From positions 588,001 to 652,000 of the forward strand of contig NZ_AP028127.1 in assembly GCF_037076425.1 (NCBI RefSeq): a stretch of 64,000 bases of DNA, written 5' to 3'. The notes beneath the pieces were generated by a model, which did no database searches, was not told the origin of the DNA, and was given only the letters and a program-made list of their open reading frames with translations. The translations under genes and the position numbers were made by a program. This document shows, piece after piece, positions 53,613 through 61,100 of the stretch; positions within the stretch are counted from its first letter, which is position 1, and every line of letters starts with the position of its first letter. The DNA comes from Turicibacter faecis (GTDB taxonomy: Bacteria; Bacillota_I; Bacilli_A; MOL361; Turicibacteraceae).

Positions 53613-53672
53613 GTGAAAAATATTTTAGGGAGTGTAAGCTTATCACTTACACTTCTGTTATTGGCAAAATAA
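53613..53672 (+). CDS. Tiny hydrophobic peptide (19 aa), homologue of the 53417 ORF
   Basis: GTG 53613 follows AGGAAGAG by 7 bases and encodes MKNILGSVSLSLTLLLLAK. The VSLxLTL core and the hairpin-SD-start layout match the out-of-frame copy 200 bp upstream, which is why I call an ORF this small. The coding DNA folds (GTGTAAG/CTTACAC). Function unknown; a membrane-active peptide is a reasonable guess. Confidence 0.4.
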   Translation: MKNILGSVSLSLTLLLLAK

Positions 53673-53947
53673 GTAAGAAATATTCACGGCTTTAAATCTT
53701 TTTATTAAATTATATGTTTGGGATCTTTAGCTAGCTGGGCTGGCGGGTAATTTTTATAACTAAACCTGAGGCGAGGACGGCGTTCACCGCGAAAGAGTTC
53801 GACCGTATGCTTAGATAGATAAGTGGCTCTTTAAATAACAATGCTTTGGATGGTGGAACGTTATCTTTTAGGAGGAATAGGGTTAAATCTAAGATAGTTG
53901 TGGTAAAATAATAATAATTTAATAATAAAAAAGGAATGATATGATAA
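53673..53947. other. Non-coding stretch before the truncated helicase
   Basis: About 275 bp. GC-richer and hairpin-forming around 53735-53820 (GCGAGGACGGCG near 53772 with CGCG after it), then AT-rich with a possible promoter just before 53948. No ORF supported. Confidence 0.35.
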
Positions 53948-54652
53948 ATGGAACAAGAAACTACCTTTATCCGAAATCACGGCTCACAAAATGTTTTAAG
54001 CGATTTGCTGATGTCGCTTGAAGAGTGCGAGAAATTTTATTTCACGGTGGCCTTTATGACATTTGGTGGGGTGCAATTATTGGTACAGAAGTTAAATGAA
54101 TTAAAGGAACGTGGAGTTCACGGGAAAATTTTGACCTCTACTTACCAGCAATTTTCAGAACCAAAAGCGATTGAAAAATTACAGAGTTTTAAAAATATTG
54201 AAGTCCGATTATATGATGAGCCTATAGAGGGAGGTTTGCATGCCAAAGGTTATCTTTTCATGAGAGGGAATTGGGTGGAGGTATATATTGGATCGTCTAA
54301 TTTAACACCGAGTGCATTAAGGCAAAATATTGAATGGAACGTTAAATTAATCAAATCTGTTGAGGATGCGATGGTAAAGGAAATATTAGCAGATTACCAA
54401 ACGCTCTGGGAACGTGCGGGGATTTTAACTGAGGAAAAGCTTGAAAAATATCGACAAAGCTATCAAAAATATCAACTATTTAAAAAAGAAAATGTGATGG
54501 AGATAGACCACGTCGCCAAAAGTGAAATTCCTCAACCTAATTCGATGCAACAACTTGCGATGGAACGTCTGCGTCGTTTACGTGAAAAGGGAGAGAGTAA
54601 AGCATTAGTTATTGCGGCTACAACTGTTCTATCTGAAAACCTAAATTTATAA
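53948..54652 (+). pseudogene. PLD-domain helicase truncated at its Walker A motif
   Basis: The 234 residues match the N-terminal part of the PLD/DEAD-helicase/DUF3427 family: a phospholipase-D-like domain with LHAKGYLF and YIGSSNLTPSAL (about residues 96-120), NIEWNVKLI, and a linker ending NSMQQLAMERLRRLRE, then ALVIAAT. In full-length relatives ALxISAT continues directly into GTGKT. Here it switches to TVLSENLNL and a stop, so about two thirds of the protein is missing. The cut coincides with the start of the recombinase-bearing element. The fragment may still be expressed as a lone PLD domain. Confidence 0.75.
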
Positions 54653-54703
54653 ATGTTTATTTATATGGCTTCGGTGGGAGGTCTTTTTTTTTATGACGAA
54701 ACT

Positions 54704-54733
54704 AAAAAAACGTTCATGGGAGATGAACGCTTT
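54704..54733 (-). terminator. Terminator of the recombinase operon
   Basis: CGTTCAT (54711-54717) and ATGAACG (54723-54729), followed on the minus strand by TTTTTTT. The same arms as the hairpin at 53549. Confidence 0.75.
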
Positions 54734-54735
54734 GT

Positions 54736-56067
54736 TTAGTTATTCCAGGTGATGTCGAGGGTGTTATCGATAATGGTGATGTTTTTGATGAGGTGTTTAA
54801 CCAGGGAATCAAGGGTGGTGGAATTTTCTTCGGCTGAGGGTGCTTTTTGTTTGGCCTCAGTTTCGCTAATTTTTTGGAGGAGAGTTTGTTTTTGTTCGGT
54901 GAGGGCATTTAGTTTTTGTTGGAAAGTTTTTTTGGCGAGTTGGCCATCGGTGTAGAGGTCGATGAGTTTACTTGTTTTTTGGTCAATGGTTTTGAGTTTT
55001 CGCTTAAAGGCAACGAGATCAGTTTTATATTTTTTCTGGTTAAGTTGTTGAAGGTGTTTGATTTGTGCCATGACTTGTTGTTCGAGGGCCTCTCGGGTAA
55101 TCCTACTGTTATAGCATTTTTGTGGATGGGTTTTGGGAAGTTTTCTATTTTCGCACATGTAGTAGCTTTCATAGGCCTTTTCCCCGTCTGCTTTGGTGAT
55201 GCGGCGATTATACACTTTGTAAACGGCTCCGCAGTGACCGCAGGTGATGAGTCCGGTGAAGGTTTTGTTTTTTGGGCCCATCCTATTGGGATTGGTGATT
55301 TCTTGTCGGGCTTGTTGGACAGCATCGAAGAGCTCTTCTGTGATGAGGGCCTCGTGTGAGCCTTTGTGCCATTCGCCCGCAAAGGAGACTTCGCCGAGGT
55401 AGAGACGACTTTTTAGGATGTTAGATAGTCGTTGATATCTAAGTTTTTTAAAGCCTTCGGCTTGGAGTTGTTTATTGACTTGGGCCACGGATTTGAGTTC
55501 GAGATAGGATTCGAAAATACGTTGGACGTGGTGACGTTCTGATTCATTGACAACGAGTTGGCCGCGGGCAAGTCGGGTATAGCCATAGGGGGTAGTGCCT
55601 GCGCCACCAGCCCAAAGTCCTTCTTCTTGTACCATCTTTTGATGGCACGTGTAGAGACGTTCTTTGATGTTTTCACGTTCGAGTTGAGCGAAGGTAGAAA
55701 GGATTCCAATCGCCGCCCGCCCGAATGGGGTTTGAGTATCGATAGTTTCACTGAGGGAGATGAATTCGACGTGATGGGGAAGAAAAAGTTCTTCGATGAG
55801 GGAGAGGGTATCACGTTGGGAACGACTCAGGCGGTCGAGGCGGTAGACGAGGACGAGGTCAATTTTTTTAGCTTGAATGTCTTTAATGAGCTGTTGTAAA
55901 GCGGGACGGTTCAAGTTTGAACCACTGTATCCACCATCGATATAGTCAGTGACGTGGGTCCATCCTCTCGCTTGACAGTAGGATCGAAGTTTTTCGTGTT
56001 GGACGTCGAGTCCATATTTTTCGATTTGTTGTTCGGTAGAGACGCGTAAATATAGGGCAACGTTCAT
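54736..56067 (-). CDS. Large serine recombinase, copy 1 (element-proximal)
   Basis: A 443-aa site-specific integrase. Resolvase domain with YLRVST (nucleophile Ser10) and the YRLDRLSRSQRD helix, a recombinase domain (PYGYTRLARGQLV), a zinc ribbon (CGHC then MCENRK and CYNSR), a coiled-coil motif and C-terminal tail. It lies next to the inferred attachment junction, as integrases usually do. AGGAGG precedes the ATG and it follows copy 2 by 21 bp on the same strand. G/C-ending codons are more frequent than in backbone genes. Confidence 0.92.
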   Translation of the reverse strand: MNVALYLRVSTEQQIEKYGLDVQHEKLRSYCQARGWTHVTDYIDGGYSGSNLNRPALQQLIKDIQAKKIDLVLVYRLDRLSRSQRDTLSLIEELFLPHHVEFISLSETIDTQTPFGRAAIGILSTFAQLERENIKERLYTCHQKMVQEEGLWAGGAGTTPYGYTRLARGQLVVNESERHHVQRIFESYLELKSVAQVNKQLQAEGFKKLRYQRLSNILKSRLYLGEVSFAGEWHKGSHEALITEELFDAVQQARQEITNPNRMGPKNKTFTGLITCGHCGAVYKVYNRRITKADGEKAYESYYMCENRKLPKTHPQKCYNSRITREALEQQVMAQIKHLQQLNQKKYKTDLVAFKRKLKTIDQKTSKLIDLYTDGQLAKKTFQQKLNALTEQKQTLLQKISETEAKQKAPSAEENSTTLDSLVKHLIKNITIIDNTLDITWNN

Positions 56068-56088
56068 AAGGGCCTCCTGGGTGTGACG

Positions 56089-57447
56089 TTATTTTTTCCA
56101 AATGATTTCTAAATCGGTCGGGTGAACGATGATGTGGTCAATAAATAAATCAATGATGGAAGTCTGGGTTTCGAGGTCGCACTCGAATAGATTAGGGATG
56201 CCGTCTTGAATCATTTGTTCCATGGCGGTTTGTTCATAGTTAGATTCCTTCGACTTTGAAAGGAGTTCCTCTTTTTGTTTGTTGTAGTCGGCGAGTTTTG
56301 TCTCATAATGCTCTTTGGAGAGTCCAGATTCGAGGTAGAGGTCGATAAGCTTGCTAATCTTGTTATCAAGTTTTTCAAGTTGTGGTTGAATGTCCTCGGG
56401 CTTTTTCGTTTGAGGAGGGGCTTGGTAATCACCTGCCTCAAGGTTCATGATGCGTGTAAAGATCTCCTCCTCTAAAGTGGTTCTTCGAAGATTTCGATTA
56501 GTACATTTACAGCCACCCTCAGGGGCAACTTTGCGATTTTTACAAATCATGTAGTAGTATTTGTTCCCGCTTTTTTTCTCGCGGTTCATATAGGATAGGT
56601 AAGTTTCGCCGCATTCACCACAGATGATTTTTCGTCGGAAGACGTTGTTTTTGATTTTACCAAAGTTTTTACGAGTGCTTTGTTCGAAGACGGTTTGGAC
56701 GGCATTGAAGAGGTCTTCGGTAATCAGGGCCTCGTGTGAACCTTTATGCCATTCACCTGCGAATGAGACTTCGCCAAGGTATAGGCGATTTTTAAGGAGC
56801 GTGAGAATTCGGTGTTTAGGAATCGGCTTAAATCCTTCCTTTTCTAACTTTTGTTGGACTTTGATGTAGGATTTAAGGGAGACATATTCCTCAAAGATGC
56901 GACGGACGTGGTGACGTTCATTTTCGTTGACGACGAGTTGGCCACGTTCGAGGCGTGTATAGCCATAGGGGGTAGTAGCAGCTCCGCCCGCCCAAAGTCC
57001 TTCGTCTTTGACCATTTTGAGACGTCCTGATTTGAGACGCTCGGTGATGGTTTCCCGTTCAAGTTGGGCGAACACGGACATGATTCCAATCATGGCGCGA
57101 CCAAAAGGCGTGCTTGTGTCGATAGTCTCACTAATGGAGATGAATTCGACGTTGTGGGGAAGAAATTTATCTTCAATCAGGTAAATCGTATCCCGTTGGG
57201 AACGACTCAGACGATCGAGGCGATAGACAACCACGGCGTTGATAAGACCTTGTTCAATATCTTCCTGCAGTTTGATTAAAGCGGGACGATTTAGGTTTGA
57301 ACCACTGTATCCCCCGTCAATGTACTCGACAACATCCGTCCATCCTTTTGATTTGCAAAGAGCATAAATACGCTCCTTTTGAACGGGAATACTATAATTC
57401 TCGATCTGCTTCTCAGTCGAAACGCGGGCATAAAGAGCAACTTTCAT
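56089..57447 (-). CDS. Large serine recombinase, copy 2
   Basis: A 452-aa paralogue of the downstream gene with the same domain order: YARVST (Ser10), YRLDRLSRSQRD, PYGYTRLERGQLV, zinc ribbon CGECG and ICKNRK, then a C-terminal coiled coil. The two are clearly related but diverged, so they are an old duplication or a two-recombinase system. The start is ATG 57447 (MKVALYARVS) with AGGAGGTG 8 bases upstream; the longer frame has no site. Together they probably catalyse integration and perhaps excision. Confidence 0.92.
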   Translation of the reverse strand: MKVALYARVSTEKQIENYSIPVQKERIYALCKSKGWTDVVEYIDGGYSGSNLNRPALIKLQEDIEQGLINAVVVYRLDRLSRSQRDTIYLIEDKFLPHNVEFISISETIDTSTPFGRAMIGIMSVFAQLERETITERLKSGRLKMVKDEGLWAGGAATTPYGYTRLERGQLVVNENERHHVRRIFEEYVSLKSYIKVQQKLEKEGFKPIPKHRILTLLKNRLYLGEVSFAGEWHKGSHEALITEDLFNAVQTVFEQSTRKNFGKIKNNVFRRKIICGECGETYLSYMNREKKSGNKYYYMICKNRKVAPEGGCKCTNRNLRRTTLEEEIFTRIMNLEAGDYQAPPQTKKPEDIQPQLEKLDNKISKLIDLYLESGLSKEHYETKLADYNKQKEELLSKSKESNYEQTAMEQMIQDGIPNLFECDLETQTSIIDLFIDHIIVHPTDLEIIWKK

Positions 57448-57882
57448 AATAATGACACCTCCTATATAAGGTTGAATCGAGCGGTTAAAAGTCCGTAGTG
57501 GTCGTAAAAACAACCGTCGGATTCGCTTTTAGAATCCCAGAGTTGTTTGAGACTACATAGGAATTTTGCTCGGTGAAACTGGATTGAATAAAAGGTTGAA
57601 AGTAGCGGGTATCTGGGCGTATAAGTCGAAAGCGATTGTCGTTGGCACGAAGTGTCAAGGTACGATTGCAAGACTTAATGGGTCCCCTAGCAAGTGAGCA
57701 AGGCGAACCATACACCATTACTAGGGTTGAACAGATGCTACTTGAAACTGGATTGAATAAAAGGTTGAATGGGTCACCTGCCATTTACGGAGTAAATGTT
57801 TCCTCCTTTGGTAGGGCTTGGGTCACCTGCCATTTACGGAGTAAATGTTTCCTCCTTTGGTAGGGCTTGGGTCACCGGTCGC
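57448..57882. repeat. Array of module repeats upstream of the recombinases
   Basis: About 430 bp of non-coding repeats. TGAAACTGGATTGAATAAAAGGTTGAA occurs intact at 57574-57600 and 57744-57770 (same 27 bases), units begin AAGGTTGAA then AGCGG (57468, 57592), and the strip ends with a 49-bp tandem repeat. Internal stems include GGATTC/GAATCC, TTGGCAC/GTGTCAA and TAAGTC/GACTTA. A minus-strand 99-codon frame reads through but has no ribosome site. Confidence 0.6.
57772..57877. repeat. 49-bp tandem direct repeat, two copies plus start of a third
   Basis: Copies 57772-57820 and 57821-57869 are identical, and GGGTCACC at 57870-57877 begins a third. Each copy folds: CCTGCC with GGTAGG outside, ATTTAC with GTAAAT inside, 12-nt linker between, GCTT after. 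The fold is shared with the hairpins at 59888 and 61756. Confidence 0.85.
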
Positions 57883-58470
57883 CTACTTGATGAATGGGGT
57901 GATCGTAAAGCTATATTTACCGAGGACGTTCATGTTTTTAACGTCGTTTCCAACAAGGTTAATGAGTTCACCATCGCCAAGAACCGGGCGTAAAGTGATG
58001 ATGTCCTTGTCGACGAGGTAAAGTTTTCGAACGATCGCTTGTTCGGCATTTAATGAGACGGCAACAATATCGCCTGATTGGACTTTTTGATCTTTATTAA
58101 AGATGACATAGCAACCATTATCCGGGAAGGTAGGGTGTTCGACTTTGATACCGAAGTAATTTCCTACCTGTTCAGGATAGGGATTTTTAAGGTCATCAAT
58201 TGGATTTCCTAATTTGTCACCATAAATGGCATCATAAATAATGATTTTATCTTTTTGTGTTGGAACGTATTCTTCGGCCCCGAGTAATGCGAGGTGTGAA
58301 ACTTCAAGGACACTCGCGAGGAGCCTGAGTTTATCGCGTTTAATGTTGATGATATCGCCCGACTCCCATTTACCGACAGTTGAGCGATCAGCATGACAGA
58401 GGTCGGCGAGTTCTTGTTGGGTAAGTCCCAGTTCAAGACGGCGTGATTTAATAATATCTTTCATTTCCAT
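57883..58470 (-). CDS. XRE/S24-type phage repressor lacking the catalytic serine motif
   Basis: A 195-aa CI/LexA-like protein. The N-terminal HTH (LGLTQQELADLCHADRSTV, KWESGD) binds DNA, and the C-terminal part follows the S24 peptidase fold up to AIVRKLY, which holds the Lys. Where self-cleaving relatives have a Gly-Asp-Ser-Met segment before PTFPDG, this protein reads KVEHPTFPDNG, so the nucleophile Ser is absent. It may be a non-cleavable repressor, released by another route. AAAGGATGG precedes the ATG. It faces the Cro-like gene at 58825. Confidence 0.82.
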   Translation of the reverse strand: MEMKDIIKSRRLELGLTQQELADLCHADRSTVGKWESGDIINIKRDKLRLLASVLEVSHLALLGAEEYVPTQKDKIIIYDAIYGDKLGNPIDDLKNPYPEQVGNYFGIKVEHPTFPDNGCYVIFNKDQKVQSGDIVAVSLNAEQAIVRKLYLVDKDIITLRPVLGDGELINLVGNDVKNMNVLGKYSFTITPFIK

Positions 58471-58824
58471 TTTCTAATCCATCCTTTAATTTGTTTGTCT
58501 ACGTCTATCATACTATAGGTCGGTGGAATCACGAATAACATAACTCACTCACTCGCTACTTTTTGTAGATTTTCGACAAAAAGAGGCAAGAACTAACAAG
58601 TTGGAGGGGATTTTACACCACAAACCACACAAAATGGGTTTTGTGTCGAAAAGGAGGTTAATTTTATAAAATATTGGGTTAATTTGGCTAAACTAAGGGA
58701 GCTAATTGTAAATGTTAGCGGTTTATAATTGTGAAGAAGACGAAGAGTGTTGTATCATAGGGGTGAGCCAAGTCAACATCAGGGGATGACTTGCTAAATG
58801 GAAGGGATGAAAGGGGATTAGATA
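58471..58824. promoter_or_regulatory. Divergent operator region of the element's switch
   Basis: About 350 bp between the repressor and the Cro-like gene. It holds TTTTTGT/ACAAAAA (58560-58582) and ACACAAAA/TTTTGTGT (58627-58646), both perfect inverted repeats and plausible operators, and TATAAT at 58724-58729. Minus-strand TATGAT lies near 58509. Confidence 0.5.
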
Positions 58825-59073
58825 ATGGATATTACATTGTTGAAGGAGTATATGGAATTAAGGGGACTAACACTTGAACAGTTTGCACACGCCTTAGGCG
58901 TGAAAAAGAGTTATATTTGTTCTCGAATCAAGTATCCAGAGCGTTTATCAAATCAAGATATTCTAGCAATGGCGGATTTATTAAACCTACGTCCGTATGA
59001 AATCACGAACGTATTTTTTCCAGAAGAGGCTATCTTTAGCCTCTCTCATTTAAAAAAGACTTCTTTTTTTTAG
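58825..59073 (+). CDS. Small Cro-like HTH protein
   Basis: An 82-aa protein whose first 60 residues fit an XRE-type helix-turn-helix (LRGLTLEQFAHALGVKKSYI, NQDILAMADLLNLRPYEI). Divergent from the S24-like repressor, it is probably the opposing regulator. AAAGGGG precedes the ATG by 8 bases. A small hairpin overlaps the 3' end (AGAGGCT/AGCCTCT). Confidence 0.72.
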   Translation: MDITLLKEYMELRGLTLEQFAHALGVKKSYICSRIKYPERLSNQDILAMADLLNLRPYEITNVFFPEEAIFSLSHLKKTSFF

Positions 59074-59080
59074 GATAGTA

Positions 59081-59203
59081 GTGATTTTATTCAACATTTT
59101 AGAGGGGTCTAGGTCTTTCAATTTCGGTGTTTTTGATTGTTATGAGGATTATAATCACATAACAATCTTATTTTTCACAATAAATGTGATTTTATTCAAC
59201 ATT
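59081..59203. repeat. 18-bp direct repeats flanking a nested inverted repeat
   Basis: GTGATTTTATTCAACATT occurs at 59081-59098 and 59186-59203. Between them GATTGTTATG (59135-59144) and CATAACAATC (59158-59167) form a perfect inverted repeat, itself enclosing the palindrome GATTATAATC. Likely a regulatory or replication site ahead of the 59227 gene. Confidence 0.6.
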
Positions 59204-59226
59204 AAGAAAAAATTAGGGGGATGTTT

Positions 59227-59547
59227 ATGAAGATTAATACGCCACTTGGGGTTTTGGAGTTTTCAAATTTGCTTGGGAGTTATGGCTTCTCATCGGTAGA
59301 GTCAAAAAAGTCAATGAAGACGTTAGATTTTCAGACGTTTGAAGAGGGATTGGAAGTGTTATGGTACTTTGATGAGCAGATGCGGGCTAGAACCCGGATC
59401 AGTGGGGTGAAAAATTTGCCGCTTGATTATGAGTATTATTGTGCGTGCGGTTTTTCATTTAACTCAGGATTTGCTATTAAGCAGATTCGATGTCATAAAT
59501 GCCAGGCACTCATGTCACAACATAAGCTATCAAAAATGGCTGTTTAA
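59227..59547 (+). CDS. Small zinc-binding hypothetical protein
   Basis: A 106-aa protein with a C-terminal zinc ribbon: CACG near residue 75 and CHKC near 92. The N-terminal half has no recognised fold. ATG 59227 is chosen because GGGGG ends 6 bases before it; ATG 59221 overlaps that run. Followed by a 67-aa gene in the same direction. Confidence 0.6.
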   Translation: MKINTPLGVLEFSNLLGSYGFSSVESKKSMKTLDFQTFEEGLEVLWYFDEQMRARTRISGVKNLPLDYEYYCACGFSFNSGFAIKQIRCHKCQALMSQHKLSKMAV

Positions 59548-59558
59548 GGGGGAATTAA

Positions 59559-59762
59559 ATGGTGTGGTTTCAGGTGTATGAGGTCAATCGGTGTGGTCGT
59601 GCAACTGGTTATAAAGTGATGAAGGGAAGGCAACAGGTCGGTACGCTTGAGTACCGTGATCCGTGTTGGATTGGGGCCGTCTCCGATGGTTCAAAAATTG
59701 TGATGAAACAGGACGCGTCGGTGAGAGCCGTCGTCGATTGGGTCGTGAAAATAACAAGTTAG
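59559..59762 (+). CDS. Small hypothetical protein, 67 aa
   Basis: Basic, no membrane segment (MVWFQVYEVNRCGR, RQQVGTLEYRD). It has the look of a short beta-rich protein. AAGGGGG is 6 bases upstream of the ATG and the spacing from the previous gene is 11 bp, so they are co-transcribed. It ends at a terminator. Confidence 0.55.
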   Translation: MVWFQVYEVNRCGRATGYKVMKGRQQVGTLEYRDPCWIGAVSDGSKIVMKQDASVRAVVDWVVKITS

Positions 59763-59771
59763 AACATACCT

Positions 59772-59808
59772 AAAAAAATGAAGTCGTGACAAACTTCATT
59801 TTTCTTTT
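59772..59808 (+). terminator. Terminator after the 59559 gene
   Basis: AAAATGAAGT and ACTTCATTTTT stem. Confidence 0.7.
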
Positions 59809-59870
59809 ACTAAAAATTATGTGGGGGTACCTCCCCTTAACGGGCTTGTATACGGTATTAACAAGTCGTA

Positions 59871-60049
59871 CAAAAAGTTGAGGGTCCCCTACGCCACGTA
59901 GCGAGGCTCGTGGCTATCCCCCGCTGGTAGGGCTTAAAGCGGTTAACTCATGCAGAAAGTGAGAAGCCCTTTAAGTGTTGTTAAACACAAGGAGGGATTG
60001 AACTTTACCAATGAGTTGCTAAGTGAAACTAGATTACCAAAAAGTTGAG
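59871..60049 (+). repeat. Complete module bounded by a 12-bp direct repeat, upstream of Rep
   Basis: CAAAAAGTTGAG is identical at 59871-59882 and 60038-60049. Between them lie the two-stem hairpin (CCTAC 59888-59892 with GTAGG 59927-59931, GCCACG 59893-59898 with CGTGGC 59909-59914), a GCTT, and a 98-bp unit (59938-60035) whose ends AACTCAT and ATGAGTT pair. The same 98-bp unit recurs at 60978-61075. Possible replication origin or Rep/recombinase target. Confidence 0.65.
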
Positions 60050-60077
60050 TGAACAAAATGGGAATGGGGTTTGGGAG

Positions 60078-60950
60078 ATGAAGCGGGTTTTTGATGATTA
60101 TGATTATGAGCGGATATATGACAAGCAGTTGGATTTAAGTACGGGTGAGTTGTTGGAGGAGGTGGTGAGGCCCCAACGGGGCGTAGCTTATACAACGGCT
60201 ACGATTAAATCAGGGAATCAATTTGAAGTAGAGATTTATCCGTCTTTTCGTCATCAAATCCCTGACATGATTAGGAGGCACAAGGAGAAGAAGCGGGAGA
60301 GTCGGGAATGTCAGAAAAATTTGAATGATCGGCACGCGAAGAAAAAGTTGTTTCGCTTGGTGCATGAGAATTTTTATCCAGGGGACTACTGGTGCACGTT
60401 CACGTTTGCGGAGGAGCCGAAGGATTTGGAGACGGCAGAGAAATTATGCAAAAACTTTTTTAGACGAATTAATCGAGCAAGAAAGAAAAAAGGGTTAGAG
60501 AATGCGAAGTATGTTTATATCATTGAGGAAGCAGAAAGGCTGCATCTTCATTTAGTGATGGATAATGGCCTAAGTAAACAAGAAATGGAGTTAAAGTGGG
60601 GACTCGGATTTTCTCATATCCAAACATTAAATTATTACAAGGATGAAAACTTTATCGGAATTTGTGAGTACATGGTTAAAGAGAGAAAGAACATTCGCTT
60701 GAAAGGGAAGAAACGGTGGGGTTCTAGCAAAGGGAATCTTGTCTTACCCAAACCATCCAAGAATCGGACGAAGTTAAGCAGGAAAAAAGTCATGGATATG
60801 GTCTTAAATCAAGATTTCATTGGTGAACGGTTAGAGCGTGAATACCCGCAATATCAATTTAAAGAAGTTGAAATTCGTTACAACGACTGGAATGGATTAT
60901 TTTATATCTATGCCAGAATGCAAAGTAAAAAACAAAGGATAAGGAGATAG
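60078..60950 (+). CDS. HUH-type rolling-circle replication initiator (Rep)
   Basis: A 290-aa protein with the nickase signature: motif 1 YWCTFTFAEEP near residue 105, HUH metal site H156-L-H158 inside RLHLHLVMD, and a single-Tyr motif Y198-M-V-K201. This fits REP_ORF2-G2P-like replication proteins of plasmids, filamentous phages and integrative elements. The start is uncertain: ATG 60078 has a G-rich upstream run, while TTG 60045 lies inside the module repeat. Flanked by 98-bp direct repeats, which makes them candidate origins or nick sites. Confidence 0.75.
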   Translation: MKRVFDDYDYERIYDKQLDLSTGELLEEVVRPQRGVAYTTATIKSGNQFEVEIYPSFRHQIPDMIRRHKEKKRESRECQKNLNDRHAKKKLFRLVHENFYPGDYWCTFTFAEEPKDLETAEKLCKNFFRRINRARKKKGLENAKYVYIIEEAERLHLHLVMDNGLSKQEMELKWGLGFSHIQTLNYYKDENFIGICEYMVKERKNIRLKGKKRWGSSKGNLVLPKPSKNRTKLSRKKVMDMVLNQDFIGERLEREYPQYQFKEVEIRYNDWNGLFYIYARMQSKKQRIRR

Positions 60951-60977
60951 GAGTATGACAAATAAAAGGTTGAACTT

Positions 60978-61075
60978 AGCGGTTAACTCATGCAGAAAGT
61001 GAGAAGCCCTTGCAGTGTTTTTAAACACAAAGAGGGATGGAACTTTACCAATGAGTTGCTAAGTGAAACTAGATT
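60978..61075 (+). repeat. 98-bp repeat unit downstream of Rep
   Basis: Starts AGCGGTTAACTCATGCAGAA and ends GTGAAACTAGATT, near-identical to 59938-60035. Preceded by AATAAAAGGTTGAA (60961-60974). Differences between the copies are mostly single bases; the AACTCAT/ATGAGTT pairing is kept in both. Confidence 0.8.
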
Positions 61076-61100
61076 GAAAAAATTAGAGGGGGAGTTTTCT

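Noticed and set aside
53700-53830. Group II intron domain V or ribozyme-like sequence
   Set aside because: GACCGTATGC only partly resembles domain V. The GAAA-paired arm and a reverse transcriptase are absent, and the hammerhead core does not fit.
57485-57784. 99-codon minus-strand ORF across the repeat array
   Set aside because: No ribosome site, low-complexity reading of repeated DNA, and no protein-like motif.
57772-57877. Possible CRISPR array
   Set aside because: The 49-bp copies abut directly with no unique spacers, and no cas gene is present.
60990-61100. N-terminal extension of the 61101 ORF through the 98-bp repeat
   Set aside because: AGAGGGGGAG sits just before ATG 61101. The extension is repeat DNA also found upstream of Rep, although its open frame in both copies is noted.
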